Shown: positions 25,299 to 34,110, numbered from the stretch's first letter. The stretch: 64,000 bases of DNA from Rhodospirillaceae bacterium LM-1 (GCA_902725215.1 CACUVI010000023.1:310803-374802), one strand, 5' to 3'. Numbers and translations are program-made. Notes: a model not told the origin generated them from the letters alone.

Positions 25299-25543
25299 GA
25301 CCTTTCATCCCCCTCGCGCGGTTTTTCGCCGCCCTTGCGGGTGAGGATGCGCCTGAAAGCCGCCATGTCGGCACGCTCTTTGCGCTCGGCAAAAAAGGCG
25401 GCGGTGTTCATCGCCGACAATTTTTCCGCCACCGCCGTCGCCACGAACTGGTTAAGGCTGACGCCTTCTTCCTTGGCAATCTTCTCGACTGCGGCCTTGA
25501 CGGAGCGCGGCAAGCGCAAGGGATATGTTGAGGTCATTCTCAT
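25295..25543 (-). CDS. Ribbon-helix-helix antitoxin
   Basis: An 82 aa protein with an N-terminal ribbon-helix-helix DNA-binding segment: TYPLRLPRSVKAAVEKIAKE then GVSLNQFVATAVAEKL, followed by a charged tail that would wrap the toxin. Such proteins bind their operator and neutralise a partner PIN toxin. ATG 25543 overlaps the toxin stop by ATGA and has GGAGAA upstream. Note the order: toxin first, antitoxin second, the reverse of most type II pairs. A palindrome over the toxin start (25966) is a likely binding site. Confidence 0.85.
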   Translation of the reverse strand: MRMTSTYPLRLPRSVKAAVEKIAKEEGVSLNQFVATAVAEKLSAMNTAAFFAERKERADMAAFRRILTRKGGEKPREGDERS

Positions 25544-25962
25544 GGTGCAATTCTCCGTAACGCCTCGGAAGGCTTCAAGATTTCCAGGCTGAATTGTGTG
25601 CGGGCAGCCCGAAAGTCCTTGACGTTGAAAGTCACAATCGCGTCGGCACGACCATTGACGCCTGCTTCGAGGACCATCTCGTCGCAAGGATCGCGCAGCG
25701 TGGGGCGCCATAGAAAATGGCTTTCCACCGGCTCTGCCAAGGCCACCAGACCGTCAAGAAACTGCCCAACTTTCCGTTCTGTCAGCCCGGCAGCTAGCCA
25801 ATGTTCGGGGCGGCTGCATATCGCTTCATATTCGATGACGAGTGGAACGCTCATCAGCAAGGTCAGGCGTCCTTCCAATGCAGCGAGCAAAAGGGCTGCT
25901 GAAGCGCCTGCTGGGCTTCTCATCGCGGCAACGATGACATCGGTGTCCATCACGCATCGCAT
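25540..25962 (-). CDS. PIN-domain toxin (putative ribonuclease)
   Basis: A protein of about 140 aa of the PIN-family toxin type. Acidic catalytic residues are visible: Asp in the N-terminal VMDTDVIVAA, Glu in VIEYEAI, Asp in LRDPCDEMVLEAG and Asp in VTFNVKDF. These would hold Mg2+ for RNA cleavage. The start is uncertain: ATG 25962 is used, 25977 falls inside the operator palindrome and 25950 (MDTDV) is also possible; none has a clear ribosome site. It is the first gene of a three-gene coupled unit with the antitoxin and the unknown protein. Confidence 0.85.
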   Translation of the reverse strand: MRCVMDTDVIVAAMRSPAGASAALLLAALEGRLTLLMSVPLVIEYEAICSRPEHWLAAGLTERKVGQFLDGLVALAEPVESHFLWRPTLRDPCDEMVLEAGVNGRADAIVTFNVKDFRAARTQFSLEILKPSEALRRIAP

Positions 25963-25965
25963 TAC

Positions 25966-25979
25966 ATATGATGTCATAT
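25966..25979. promoter_or_regulatory. Operator-like palindrome at the toxin gene start
   Basis: ATATGA-TG-TCATAT, six-base perfect arms around two bases, lying immediately before the toxin ATG. Position and symmetry fit an antitoxin-binding autoregulatory site. Confidence 0.5.
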
Positions 25980-26003
25980 CATGGGTGATATTTCAAGCTG
26001 GAG

Positions 26004-26276
26004 TTAATACCCCACCTCATCGGCCAGATCGCCGATTTCTGCGGCCAAGTCGGACAAGCCATGTTCGAGGGCCAGCTTGGCCAAGGCGAAGACGGGGCTG
26101 ATTTCGGCGCTTGGCAAACTGTCGGCTTGGAACAGGCGGTGGGCGAAATCGATCAGATCGGCCTTCAGGCTCAGGGCGGGAAGGGCCAGAAAAATTTCGC
26201 GGTCCTTGTGATGGCGCAAGCTGACCGGGATATGCACCTGCACGCCGTTGGGCGGATCGTAATAGATGTTTCCCAT
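26004..26276 (-). CDS. Conserved-looking small protein of unknown function
   Basis: A 90 aa soluble protein, Leu/Ala-rich with two predicted helices (PALSLKADLIDFAHRLFQAD; EHGLSDLAAEIGDLADEV) after a short beta N-terminus (NIYYDPPNGVQVHIPV). There is no signal or membrane segment. The start ATG 26276 has only a weak GGGGCGG upstream. It lies downstream of ilvE on the same strand, separated from it by a strong terminator, so it needs its own or read-through transcription. I cannot assign a function. Codon use matches the neighbours. Confidence 0.6.
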   Translation of the reverse strand: MGNIYYDPPNGVQVHIPVSLRHHKDREIFLALPALSLKADLIDFAHRLFQADSLPSAEISPVFALAKLALEHGLSDLAAEIGDLADEVGY

Positions 26277-26284
26277 GTCCGCCC

Positions 26285-26316
26285 CAAAAGATAAGAGGGA
26301 GCCGAAGCTCCCTCTT
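26285..26316 (-). terminator. Intrinsic terminator of ilvE
   Basis: Minus strand AAGAGGGAGC-TTCG-GCTCCCTCTT, a ten-base perfect stem with a stable TTCG tetraloop, followed by ATCTTTTGG. It lies 25 bases after the ilvE stop. Confidence 0.85.
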
Positions 26317-26341
26317 TCATACAAGGTTCCAAACCGGTTCT

Positions 26342-27217
26342 TCAACCCGCATTGACCAGGGCGGAATAATCTTCCATCAGCGTCTTGCACACTTGGGCGG
26401 GCGTGAAGCGGTACTCGCCGATCTCTCCAACCGGAGTAACCTCGGCGGCGGTTCCGGTCAGGAAGCACTCGTTCGCTTTGGCCATTTCCTCGGGCATGAT
26501 GGCGCGTTCGATCACCTCGAAGCCGCGCTTCTTCGCCAGATCGATCACGGTGCGGCGCGTGATGCCGTCCAGGAAGCAATCGGGCTTGGGCGTGTGAATC
26601 TTGCCGTCGATGATGAAGAAGACATTGGCGCCGGTCGCCTCGGCCACTTGGCCGCGATAGTCCAGCATCATCGAATCGTGATAGCCCTCGTCCTCGGCCT
26701 TGTGCTTGGAGAGCGTGCAGATCATGTAAAGCCCCGCCGCCTTGGCTTTGCAGGGGATGGTCTTGGGATCGGGGCGTCTCCACTCGGACATTTGCAGGCG
26801 GATGCCCTTCATCTTGGCCTCGGGCGAGAAGTAGCTGGGCCATTCCCACACCGCGATGGCGACGCGAATCTTGGTGGCCTGGGCGGCCACGCCCATCATC
26901 TCGCTGCCGCGCCAGGCGATGGGGCGAACATAGGCGTCCTTCAGCTTGTTGTCGGCCAGCACCAGTTTGCAGGCATCGTCGATTTCCTTGACCGAATAGG
27001 GCAGTTCGAAGCCCAGCATGCGTCCGGAATCGACCAAGCGCTGGCTGTGCTCGGTCAGCTTGAAGATATTGCCGCCATAGGCCCGCTCGCCCTCGAAGAC
27101 GGCCGAAGCATAATGCAGGCCATGCGACAGGACATGCAGCTTGGCGTCGCGCCAGGGGACGAGCTTGCCGTCCATCCAAATGCTTCCGTCGCGGTCGTCG
27201 AAAGGAATGACACTCAT
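26342..27217 (-). CDS. ilvE: Branched-chain amino acid aminotransferase
   Basis: A 291 aa class IV PLP aminotransferase interconverting branched-chain amino acids and 2-oxo acids. Motifs: GLHYASAVFEGERAYGG (about 33-49), VRPIAWRG, the segment around CKAKAAGLY that carries the catalytic Lys, LDYRGQVAEATGANVFFI and the late TGTAAEVTPVGEIGEYRF. Length fits the family. AAAGG precedes the start. It diverges from a MarR-type regulator with 72 bases between, so that regulator may control it. Confidence 0.93.
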   Translation of the reverse strand: MSVIPFDDRDGSIWMDGKLVPWRDAKLHVLSHGLHYASAVFEGERAYGGNIFKLTEHSQRLVDSGRMLGFELPYSVKEIDDACKLVLADNKLKDAYVRPIAWRGSEMMGVAAQATKIRVAIAVWEWPSYFSPEAKMKGIRLQMSEWRRPDPKTIPCKAKAAGLYMICTLSKHKAEDEGYHDSMMLDYRGQVAEATGANVFFIIDGKIHTPKPDCFLDGITRRTVIDLAKKRGFEVIERAIMPEEMAKANECFLTGTAAEVTPVGEIGEYRFTPAQVCKTLMEDYSALVNAG

Positions 27218-27289
27218 AGCGGGGCCTTTCGGTTAGATTGTTTCGAATAACACTTGCAACGGGTAACATCCTTAGGGCAAAATGTCAAC

Positions 27290-27772
27290 ATGACTGACAT
27301 AAAATTTCCACCTCCCGCCGCCGGACATTTCAACGAAGGCCAGCTTCGCGAAGCCATCGAGATGCTGTTTTTCGCCTATCGCGACTTCACGGCCGAACCC
27401 GACGCCATCCTTGCCGGGCACGGTTTTGGGCGCGCCCACCACCGGGTGATCTATTTCGTGGGCCGCCATCCAGGCATGACGGTCAGCGATCTATTGGGGA
27501 TATTGAAGATCACCAAACAAAGTTTGGCCCGCGTGCTGCGCGAGCTGGTCGATCAGGGTTTTGTGGCCCAAGTGCAGGGCGAGCGCGACAAGCGCCAGCG
27601 CCGCTTAAGCCTGACCGCCAAGGGCTTGGCCCTGGAAAAATCGCTGACCGAGCGGCAGTTGGCCAGAATCGCCCGTGCGTTCGACGCGGCGGGCGTTCAA
27701 AGCGTCGAGGGTTTCAGGAAGGTGATGCTGGGAATTACCGACGATCCGTCGCTGGGGCGCAAAAGCGTCTGA
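27290..27772 (+). CDS. MarR-family transcriptional regulator
   Basis: A 160 aa winged-helix regulator. The DNA-binding core is about 50-120: HHRVIYFVGRHPGMTVSDLLGILKIT, then KQSLARVLRELVDQGFV as recognition helix and QGERDKRQRRLSLTAKG as the wing. Dimerisation helices flank it. ATG 27290 is preferred to TTG 27254. It is divergent from ilvE, the classic arrangement for autoregulation and control of the neighbour. No ligand can be inferred; it lies 66 bases before the OmpR/EnvZ-like pair on the same strand. Confidence 0.9.
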   Translation: MTDIKFPPPAAGHFNEGQLREAIEMLFFAYRDFTAEPDAILAGHGFGRAHHRVIYFVGRHPGMTVSDLLGILKITKQSLARVLRELVDQGFVAQVQGERDKRQRRLSLTAKGLALEKSLTERQLARIARAFDAAGVQSVEGFRKVMLGITDDPSLGRKSV

Positions 27773-27838
27773 CAAGATGGACCTCTTCACCTTTCGTAAG
27801 GTACAGTTCCACTTGCTTATGGATGACAGAGGAATTCC

Positions 27839-28531
27839 ATGAATTTCAGCGCGCCGCACGTTCTGGTCATCGACGACGACGAGCGATTGCGCGCCCTGTT
27901 GGGCAAGTTCCTGTCCGATCAGGGCTTTGCGGTTGGTCTGGCGGCCGATGCAAGCGAAGCCCGCGCCCAGATGTCGATGTTGTCCTTCGATCTTCTGGTG
28001 CTGGACCGCATGATGCCGGGCGAGGATGGACTGGCTTTCGCCAAGTCGTTGCGCGCTGCCGGACAAATCGTACCGATTCTGATGCTGACCGCCATGGGCG
28101 AGGCCGAGCACCGCATCGACGGCCTTGAGGGTGGGGCCGACGATTATTTGGCCAAGCCTTTCGAACCCAGGGAACTGGTCTTGCGCATTCAAAGCATCTT
28201 GAAGCGCGCGGCGAAGGAAATCGCTCCGGCACCGCTAGAGCGTTTGAAGCTGGGCGGTCTGGTCTATGACCGGGGGCGCGAGGCCTTGATGCAAGGCGAC
28301 GACCCCGTCCATCTGACCACCGCCGAGGCCACGCTGCTCAGCGTTCTGGCGCAAGCGCCTTCCCAGGTGCTGTCGCGCGAGGAACTGGCCGAAAAAACCG
28401 GCGTGGCCGGGAATCTGCGCACCGTGGATGTGCAAGTGACGCGCCTGCGCAAGAAGCTGATGGACGATGCGCAGCAGCCTAGATATTTGCAAACCGTGCG
28501 CGGGCGCGGCTATATCCTGAAGCCGGATTAA
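27839..28531 (+). CDS. OmpR-family response regulator
   Basis: A 230 aa regulator. The receiver (1-120) has VIDDDERL near 10-17, phospho-acceptor D56 in VLDRMMPG and Lys in LAKPFEP; the C-terminal winged helix (about 135-228) has the RTVDVQVTRLRKKL recognition helix and the VRGRGYIL ending. AGAGGAATTCC gives a good ribosome site. The EnvZ-type kinase starts 4 bases after its stop, so the two form a cognate pair. Targets are unknown; related alphaproteobacterial pairs respond to envelope or pH stress. Confidence 0.94.
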   Translation: MNFSAPHVLVIDDDERLRALLGKFLSDQGFAVGLAADASEARAQMSMLSFDLLVLDRMMPGEDGLAFAKSLRAAGQIVPILMLTAMGEAEHRIDGLEGGADDYLAKPFEPRELVLRIQSILKRAAKEIAPAPLERLKLGGLVYDRGREALMQGDDPVHLTTAEATLLSVLAQAPSQVLSREELAEKTGVAGNLRTVDVQVTRLRKKLMDDAQQPRYLQTVRGRGYILKPD

Positions 28532-28535
28532 GCGC

Positions 28536-29876
28536 ATGGCCTCCTTTCATCCTTATCTGTGGCTGACGATGGGGGTGAAGCGGGTTTTGCCGCGCGGTCT
28601 TCTGGGCCGTTCCCTGCTGATTATCGTGGTGCCCTTGATCCTGGTGCAGGTGGTGGCGACGGTGGTTTTCTACGAACGCCATTGGGGAACGGTCACGCGC
28701 AGGCTGGCACAGAATCTGGCAGGCGACATCGTGACCATTGTCGAACATATGCGGGCCTATCCCAGTGCTGGCGACCGTTCCTGGCTGTTCAACCTAGTCG
28801 ATGACAGCATGGGACTGACGCTGACCTTCGAGGAAGGCGGGGTCTTTCCGAACATCCCCTTGGCTTCCAGCCGAACCTTGTTCGAAGATGACCTGGAAGA
28901 AGCCCTAACTAGTCAGTTGCAACGTCCCTTTCTGATAGACACGTCACAAGAGCGCTGGGTCGAGGTGCGCGTCCAAGTGCAAGACGGCGTGTTGCATATC
29001 TTCGCGCCGATCAAAAGACTTGCCAGTTCGACCACCTATATCTTTCTGATCTGGATGGCGGGAACGGCGCTTCTGGTCTCCAGCATCGCCATCATCTTCA
29101 TGCGCAATCAGGTGAAGTCGGTGCGACGGCTGGCCGCCGCCGCCGACGCGCTGGGCAAGGGGCACGACGTTCCCTATCTGAAGCCGGAAGGCGCTGCCGA
29201 AGTGCGCCTAGCCGCCATCGCCTTTGCCCGCATGCGCGACCGCATCAAAAGCCTGCTTGGCCACCGCACGGAAATGCTGGCTGGCGTTTCGCACGATCTG
29301 CGAACGCCACTGACCCGCATGAAACTGCAATTGGCCATGATGGGCGATGCCGATGGCGTGACCGATCTTAAAGCCGATCTCGACGAAATGGGGCGCATGA
29401 TCGAAGGCTATCTGGCTTTTGCCCGGGGCGAGGGCGGCGAGTTGCCGGTCAAGGTGGAACTGGCTAGGCTTTTGGACGAGGTGGTGGGTGGCTTCAAGCG
29501 CCAAGGAACGGCCATAGATCTACATATCGAAGGCGACATGGCCCTGATGTTGCGGCCCGATGCCGTTCGCCGTTGCCTCAACAATCTGATCGGCAACGCA
29601 ACGCGTTATGCTGGACATATCTGGGTGCGGGCTGGACTGCGCGATGCCGGGGTGGAAATCCTGATCGACGACGATGGCCCTGGAATCCCAGCCGAGATGC
29701 GCGAAGAGGTTTTCCGCCCCTTCTATCGCATCGAAAGTTCGCGCAACAAGAAAACCGGCGGCGTGGGGCTAGGGCTGACCATCGCCAGGGATATCGTGCG
29801 CAGCCATGGTGGCGACATCCGGCTCGAGGACAATCCGTCGGGCGGTCTTCGCGTGCGCATTACATTGCCGCTGTGA
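28536..29876 (+). CDS. EnvZ-type membrane sensor histidine kinase
   Basis: A 446 aa kinase with membrane segments at about 27-47 and 167-187 enclosing a periplasmic domain of about 120 residues, then HAMP, HisKA with H253 in SHDLRTPLTRMKL (the EnvZ-type HDLRTPLTR form) and HATPase (NNLIGNATRY; DDGPGIP; GGVGLGLTIA). All catalytic boxes are intact. It is partnered with the OmpR regulator just upstream. The periplasmic domain shows no named fold to me. The gene is convergent, with a 1-base gap, with the frameshifted secreted-protein gene. Confidence 0.94.
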   Translation: MASFHPYLWLTMGVKRVLPRGLLGRSLLIIVVPLILVQVVATVVFYERHWGTVTRRLAQNLAGDIVTIVEHMRAYPSAGDRSWLFNLVDDSMGLTLTFEEGGVFPNIPLASSRTLFEDDLEEALTSQLQRPFLIDTSQERWVEVRVQVQDGVLHIFAPIKRLASSTTYIFLIWMAGTALLVSSIAIIFMRNQVKSVRRLAAAADALGKGHDVPYLKPEGAAEVRLAAIAFARMRDRIKSLLGHRTEMLAGVSHDLRTPLTRMKLQLAMMGDADGVTDLKADLDEMGRMIEGYLAFARGEGGELPVKVELARLLDEVVGGFKRQGTAIDLHIEGDMALMLRPDAVRRCLNNLIGNATRYAGHIWVRAGLRDAGVEILIDDDGPGIPAEMREEVFRPFYRIESSRNKKTGGVGLGLTIARDIVRSHGGDIRLEDNPSGGLRVRITLPL

Positions 29877-29877
29877 T

Positions 29878-30314
29878 TTACGGTTTTGGCCGCGTATAGA
29901 CGAACGAGTCGTACATGCCTTCATAAAGGCTTAGATAGACGAGTTTGCCGTCTTGCGTCGCCAACCAGAAGATGGCGGATTCCTCGCAATCGCTGCGGAA
30001 GGCCGGTATTTTCTCGGCCAGTTTCCAGCCTTCCCGCGCCAGAGGGATGCCCGCATCTTGGATGTCGGATCGCTTGATGGTGGCGCGTCCGAATTCGTAA
30101 CGTTCCAGCGCGCCGATATCGCAATGTTCCTTGTTCCAGATCAGACGCTGATCGCCCTTGGAGAATTCGACGCGGTCGGGGTGAAAACGCACCTCAAGCC
30201 CGTCTTCGCGAAGCCAGACGCCTTCGAACCACTTGCCCATGGGCGGTATTTATCGGCATGCGCGAGCGCGGCGCTTGCCAGCAAGAGTAGGAGCGCCAGG
30301 AAAAAACGGGTCAC
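29878..30314 (-). pseudogene. Secreted protein gene apparently split by a frameshift
   Basis: A GTG at 30314 overlaps the queC stop (GTGA) and opens a frame encoding a textbook signal peptide, MTRFFLALLLLLASAALA followed by HADKYRP. That frame then runs into non-protein-like sequence and stops. In the -1 frame, from the ATG at 30240 to 29878, a well-coded 120-codon stretch begins with MGKWFEGVWLRED and continues to KLVYLSLYEGMYDSF. It has no ribosome site and a TAA 11 bases upstream. The simplest reading is one about 145-residue exported protein with a single-base indel near 30240-30250 (CCGCCC run). Alternatives: a sequencing error, or two separate genes. The mature domain, with Cys residues near 40 and 83 of the second frame, is of unknown function. 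Confidence 0.6.
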
Positions 30315-31042
30315 GCCAATGCCGGGTCAGCAAGGCCGGCTTCAAGAAATCCCTTGGCCCGCAACTGACAACTGTCGCAGACGCCGCAGGGTTTTTCGCC
30401 GCCCGCATAGCAGCTCCAGGTCAGGCCCAGGGGTGCCTTCAAGCGATTGGCCAAGCGCACGATATCGGCCTTGGACAGATCGATCAGCGGCGTCAGCAAC
30501 TCGATTTCCACGCCATATTGCGTATATAGTTTGGCCCCCAGATTCAGCATCCGCTTGGCGGCGGCGTAGAATTCCGGTCGGCAGTCGGGGTAGCCGGAAT
30601 AGTCCAGCGCATTGGCGGCAATGACGATCCCCGCTTTCAGCGACCGGGGATCGCATCTCTCCGTCTCGATCAGCCCCAGCGCCCAGCTTTCCAGCGCGGC
30701 GGCGGCCAAGGTCAGAAACACGCTGTTGCGCAAGGGAACATAGGTGATGGGTATGTCGCCGTTCGCCATCTCTTCGACGGCGCGGCCCTCGGGCAGGGCG
30801 TGAAGGGCGCTGCCGGTCAAGGCGGAATGCTGGGCCAGACTCGCGAAAAAGCGGGCGTCGGCACTTTGGCGCGGAATGTTTAAAGCCTCGGCCACGGCCT
30901 TGGCCGACAGCAGTTCGCGCCGATGCGCTTGGCCGTAATCGATGGACAGGGCCATCGCTTCCCAGCCTTCTGACAGAACCCAGGATGCGGCGGTCGCTGA
31001 ATCAAGGCCGCCCGAGAGCAGAACGACCGCCAGCTTTCTCAT
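30311..31042 (-). CDS. queC: 7-cyano-7-deazaguanine synthase
   Basis: A 243 aa ATP-dependent ligase converting 7-carboxy-7-deazaguanine to preQ0 for queuosine. The PP-loop VVLLSGGLDSATAA is at 6-19 and the zinc site in CYAGGEKPCGVCDSC at about 208-222 gives four cysteines. YVPLRNSVFL is also typical. It lies 3 bases after the VUT-family transporter gene on the same strand, and its stop overlaps the GTG of the next, secreted-protein gene. The queuosine context supports both neighbours. Confidence 0.97.
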   Translation of the reverse strand: MRKLAVVLLSGGLDSATAASWVLSEGWEAMALSIDYGQAHRRELLSAKAVAEALNIPRQSADARFFASLAQHSALTGSALHALPEGRAVEEMANGDIPITYVPLRNSVFLTLAAAALESWALGLIETERCDPRSLKAGIVIAANALDYSGYPDCRPEFYAAAKRMLNLGAKLYTQYGVEIELLTPLIDLSKADIVRLANRLKAPLGLTWSCYAGGEKPCGVCDSCQLRAKGFLEAGLADPALA

Positions 31043-31045
31043 CGA

Positions 31046-31534
31046 TCAGATGGCCTGCTGGCGATGACGCCTGTACAGCCACAGCAGGGCCACGGCGGCA
31101 ATGGTCATCCACAGCTTGCCCACCACTTGGCCTTGCAGATAAGCGATGCTGCCGAAGGCCAGCCACAGGAACAGGGCGCTGTCGGCGATCAAACCCAACA
31201 GATTGGACAAGGTGACCGCCAGCATCCAGTTGCGCTTGCGAAGCGGCGTATAGATGGCGAAATCGAGCAATTCGGAAACCAGGAAGGCCGCGCCGCTGGC
31301 CAGGGCGAACTTCGGCTCGATGGCATAGGAAAGGGCGGCGCCCGCCAGAATGGCGCCAATCGTCCAGTTGCGCCCCAGCTTGTCTTGCACCAGATCGCGA
31401 AGCGTGAAGGCAAGACCCGCGAAATAGACGCCTGCGGGCGCCATCAGGCCGAACCCAACCGGCACCAGATGGAAGGTCTGGATAGCCCAGTTGGCAAGGA
31501 AGATGACGGCGATATAGGCGATCAACGCAAGCAT
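31046..31534 (-). CDS. VUT-family (DUF165/YhhQ-like) queuosine-precursor transporter
   Basis: A 162 aa membrane protein with about five to six hydrophobic segments, starting MLALIAYIAVIFLANWAIQT. The family blocks GVYFAGLAFTLRDLVQD and FLVSELLDFAIYTPLR are present. VUT proteins of this class are linked to uptake of preQ0/preQ1 or queuine, and the gene is 3 bases upstream of queC. ATG 31534 is chosen; 32 residues of upstream frame are unsupported. I looked for a preQ1 riboswitch in the 110 bases upstream and found no recognisable A-rich pseudoknot tail. Confidence 0.85.
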   Translation of the reverse strand: MLALIAYIAVIFLANWAIQTFHLVPVGFGLMAPAGVYFAGLAFTLRDLVQDKLGRNWTIGAILAGAALSYAIEPKFALASGAAFLVSELLDFAIYTPLRKRNWMLAVTLSNLLGLIADSALFLWLAFGSIAYLQGQVVGKLWMTIAAVALLWLYRRHRQQAI

Positions 31535-31644
31535 GGGACGTAAGCCTTTGAATTGGGAAAGGCGAGAGATTAGCCAAGAAGTCGGCCTTTGCAAGGAATT
31601 TGCGAATATCGGGCTGGTAGAAAAATCCAACCTATTGTACTGTA

Positions 31645-34110
31645 ATGCGAATTCTTGCCTTGCGGGGGATGGCCGTGTTCGAGGCCCAAGGCGTATACAT
31701 CGTTTTCCTGTTGCTTCTGGTTGCCTTGTCGGCGATCTGGGTGGTCGCTTGGTGGTTCACAAGGCGAACCTTAGAGCTGGCTCGCCAAGGCGAAGAGCGT
31801 TACCGCGGCATCTTCACGGGAACATCGGTCGGCATCGTTCTGATTGATGCCGAAGGCCGCCTGCTTGAATTCAATCAGGCTTGGGCGATGACGCTTGGCT
31901 ACGATGCCGAGACGCTGCGCAAAATGAAATGGCAAGACATTCCAGCACCCGCCGAGCGCGTTGCCAACTGGGCGGCGGTCGAAAAGCTGCTCAAGGGCGA
32001 GTTGCAGCGCTTGGAACTGGAGATGAGCTTCCATCATCAGGATGGCTCGCTGCGCTGGGCGGATCTGAATTTGTCGCGGGTGGCGGGTGTCGGCGGTCGA
32101 GTCCAGGTGCTGTGCGCCGCTCTCGACATCACCTCAAGGCGCAAAACCGAAGAGGATTTGAAGCACAGCCAGGAACATCTGGCGCAGCAGTTGAAGTTTC
32201 AGGAATTGCTGCTCGATTCCATTCCGCTTCCCGTTTTCGTCAAGGATTCCTCGGGCCGCTATATCGCCCTCAACCAGGCCTTTTGCCGTTTTCTTGGCAA
32301 GGATGGCGGAGAAATTCGCGGCCGTACGGTATATGAAATCGCCCCCAGCGATCTGGCCCGCATCTATCATCAGGCGGATCTCGATCTGATGCAGCGCGGC
32401 GGAAAACAGGTCTACGAAACGTCGGTCGAGACTAAGGAAGAAGGGCGGCGCCAAGTCATGTTTCACAAGGCGGTGTTCACCCTTCCCGACGGCAGGGTGG
32501 GGGGCATCATCGGCCTTGTGCTGGACGTCACCGATCGAAAGGCGCTTGAGGAAAAGCTGTCCCTTGCCAAGGAAAAGGCCGAATCGTCGGCTCGGTCGCG
32601 AACCGAGTTCCTGGCCGTGATGAGCCATGAGATTAGAACCCCGATGAACGGCCTGATGGGCATGATCCAGCTTCTGGAAAGTTCGGAACTGACGCAGCGC
32701 CAACAAAACTTCATCAGGATCATGCGCGGCTCTTGCGAGGCGCTGTTGGCGCTCTTGGACGACATTCTCGACGCCACCAAGCTCGATACCGGACACTTCG
32801 TCTTTGAACGCATCGATTTCGATTTGAAGCACTTGGTTGAGAATCTGGGGCAATTGATGTCGGTTCGCGCCGAGGAAAAGGGGCTGACCTTCGGCATCGA
32901 GATTCCGCCAGCGATCGGCTGGGTCAAGGGCGATCCCGGACGGCTGCGCCAAATTCTGCTGAACCTCGTCGGCAATGCGGTCAAATTCACGCAGAGCGGC
33001 GGCGTGAAAATCAAATTGGACACGCCCGAGGAAACGAACGGCAACCTGATGATTCGCTTTTCCGTGATCGATACGGGGATTGGCATTCCAGAAAGCAGCT
33101 TGAAATCCATCTTCACCCCTTTCACGCAGGCGGATTCCTCTATTGCCAGACGCTTTGGCGGCACGGGCCTGGGGCTGGCGATCGTCAAGCGGCTGGTTGA
33201 AGGCATGGGCGGGGTTGTCGGCGCGTCCAGCAGGCCGGGCGAGGGCAGCGTTTTTCATTTCATGCTGCCCTTCTCGATGGGGGAGGCGGGACAACCCGAG
33301 ACGTCCATCGCAAGGCGGCTGCCGAGCAGTCTTGCGGTCATGGTAGTGGACGATGTCGAGATCAACCGCTTGGTTGCCGGAGGACTGCTGGAACTCGATG
33401 GCCATAAGGTGATTCATGCCGCTTCGGGCGAAGAAGCGCTGGCCAAGTTGGCCGTCGAACCGGTCGATATCGTTCTCATGGACCTCTTGATGCCGGAAAT
33501 GGACGGTTATGAAACCGCCAGGAGAATTAGGGCGTTGCCCGTTGACCGGTTAGCTCGGATGCCTATTCTCGCCATGACGGCCAATGTCCATCATTCGGAT
33601 CGCGAGCGGGCCGAGTCGGCGGGCATGAACGGCTTTCTGCCCAAGCCCCTTAATCTTAACGACATCCGTGCGGCATTGGGGGCGCTGTTGGCAGGGAACA
33701 AGGGGGCCGAGTCCCTGTGTGCCCCAGCTCACAAGAAGGGTGAGGACACGGATTTGCTTGACCAAGAAAAACTGGCTCTTTGGTTCAGCACTTTTGGGGC
33801 GGACAAGCTGAAGGACCTGATTGGCACCTATCGCTCGAGTTCAGCCGACAATTTTCGAAGCCTGAGCGCAGCCCTGGACGTCAAGGATGTCTCCCTGGTG
33901 GGGCGGGTCGCCCATAAGATCGCCGGGGCCGCCGCCAATCTGGGATTCTCGGCCCTGCATCGCCAAGGAATCAAAGCTGAGAACGCCGCCAAGGCCGGTC
34001 GGGACGTGGATGCCCTGTCTTTGGGCGGGGACATGGCGGAAATTCAGGCTCAGTCCTGGCAGGCGCTGGAACTCTGGCTCGCCAAGGCGCAGAGCGAGGT
34101 TCAGGGGTAA
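31645..34110 (+). CDS. Membrane-anchored hybrid histidine kinase (2 PAS, HisKA, HATPase, REC, HPt)
   Basis: An 821 aa kinase with one N-terminal membrane helix (about 16-38), PAS about 50-170, PAS about 185-300, HisKA with H328 in SHEIRTPMNGLMG, HATPase about 430-550 (NLVGNAVKF, DTGIGIP, GGTGLGLAI), a receiver with D613 in LMDLLMPEMDG and Lys in LPKPLNL, and an HPt with H757 in AHKIAGAAANLG. All phosphotransfer residues are present, so it is a complete phosphorelay needing only an output regulator, which is not adjacent. It lies 41 bases before a pseudokinase on the same strand, with which it may share a function. Confidence 0.93.
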   Translation: MRILALRGMAVFEAQGVYIVFLLLLVALSAIWVVAWWFTRRTLELARQGEERYRGIFTGTSVGIVLIDAEGRLLEFNQAWAMTLGYDAETLRKMKWQDIPAPAERVANWAAVEKLLKGELQRLELEMSFHHQDGSLRWADLNLSRVAGVGGRVQVLCAALDITSRRKTEEDLKHSQEHLAQQLKFQELLLDSIPLPVFVKDSSGRYIALNQAFCRFLGKDGGEIRGRTVYEIAPSDLARIYHQADLDLMQRGGKQVYETSVETKEEGRRQVMFHKAVFTLPDGRVGGIIGLVLDVTDRKALEEKLSLAKEKAESSARSRTEFLAVMSHEIRTPMNGLMGMIQLLESSELTQRQQNFIRIMRGSCEALLALLDDILDATKLDTGHFVFERIDFDLKHLVENLGQLMSVRAEEKGLTFGIEIPPAIGWVKGDPGRLRQILLNLVGNAVKFTQSGGVKIKLDTPEETNGNLMIRFSVIDTGIGIPESSLKSIFTPFTQADSSIARRFGGTGLGLAIVKRLVEGMGGVVGASSRPGEGSVFHFMLPFSMGEAGQPETSIARRLPSSLAVMVVDDVEINRLVAGGLLELDGHKVIHAASGEEALAKLAVEPVDIVLMDLLMPEMDGYETARRIRALPVDRLARMPILAMTANVHHSDRERAESAGMNGFLPKPLNLNDIRAALGALLAGNKGAESLCAPAHKKGEDTDLLDQEKLALWFSTFGADKLKDLIGTYRSSSADNFRSLSAALDVKDVSLVGRVAHKIAGAAANLGFSALHRQGIKAENAAKAGRDVDALSLGGDMAEIQAQSWQALELWLAKAQSEVQG

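Noticed and set aside
31535-31644. PreQ1 riboswitch upstream of the queuosine transporter/queC pair
   Set aside because: The short leader has no recognisable stem with A-rich pseudoknot tail.
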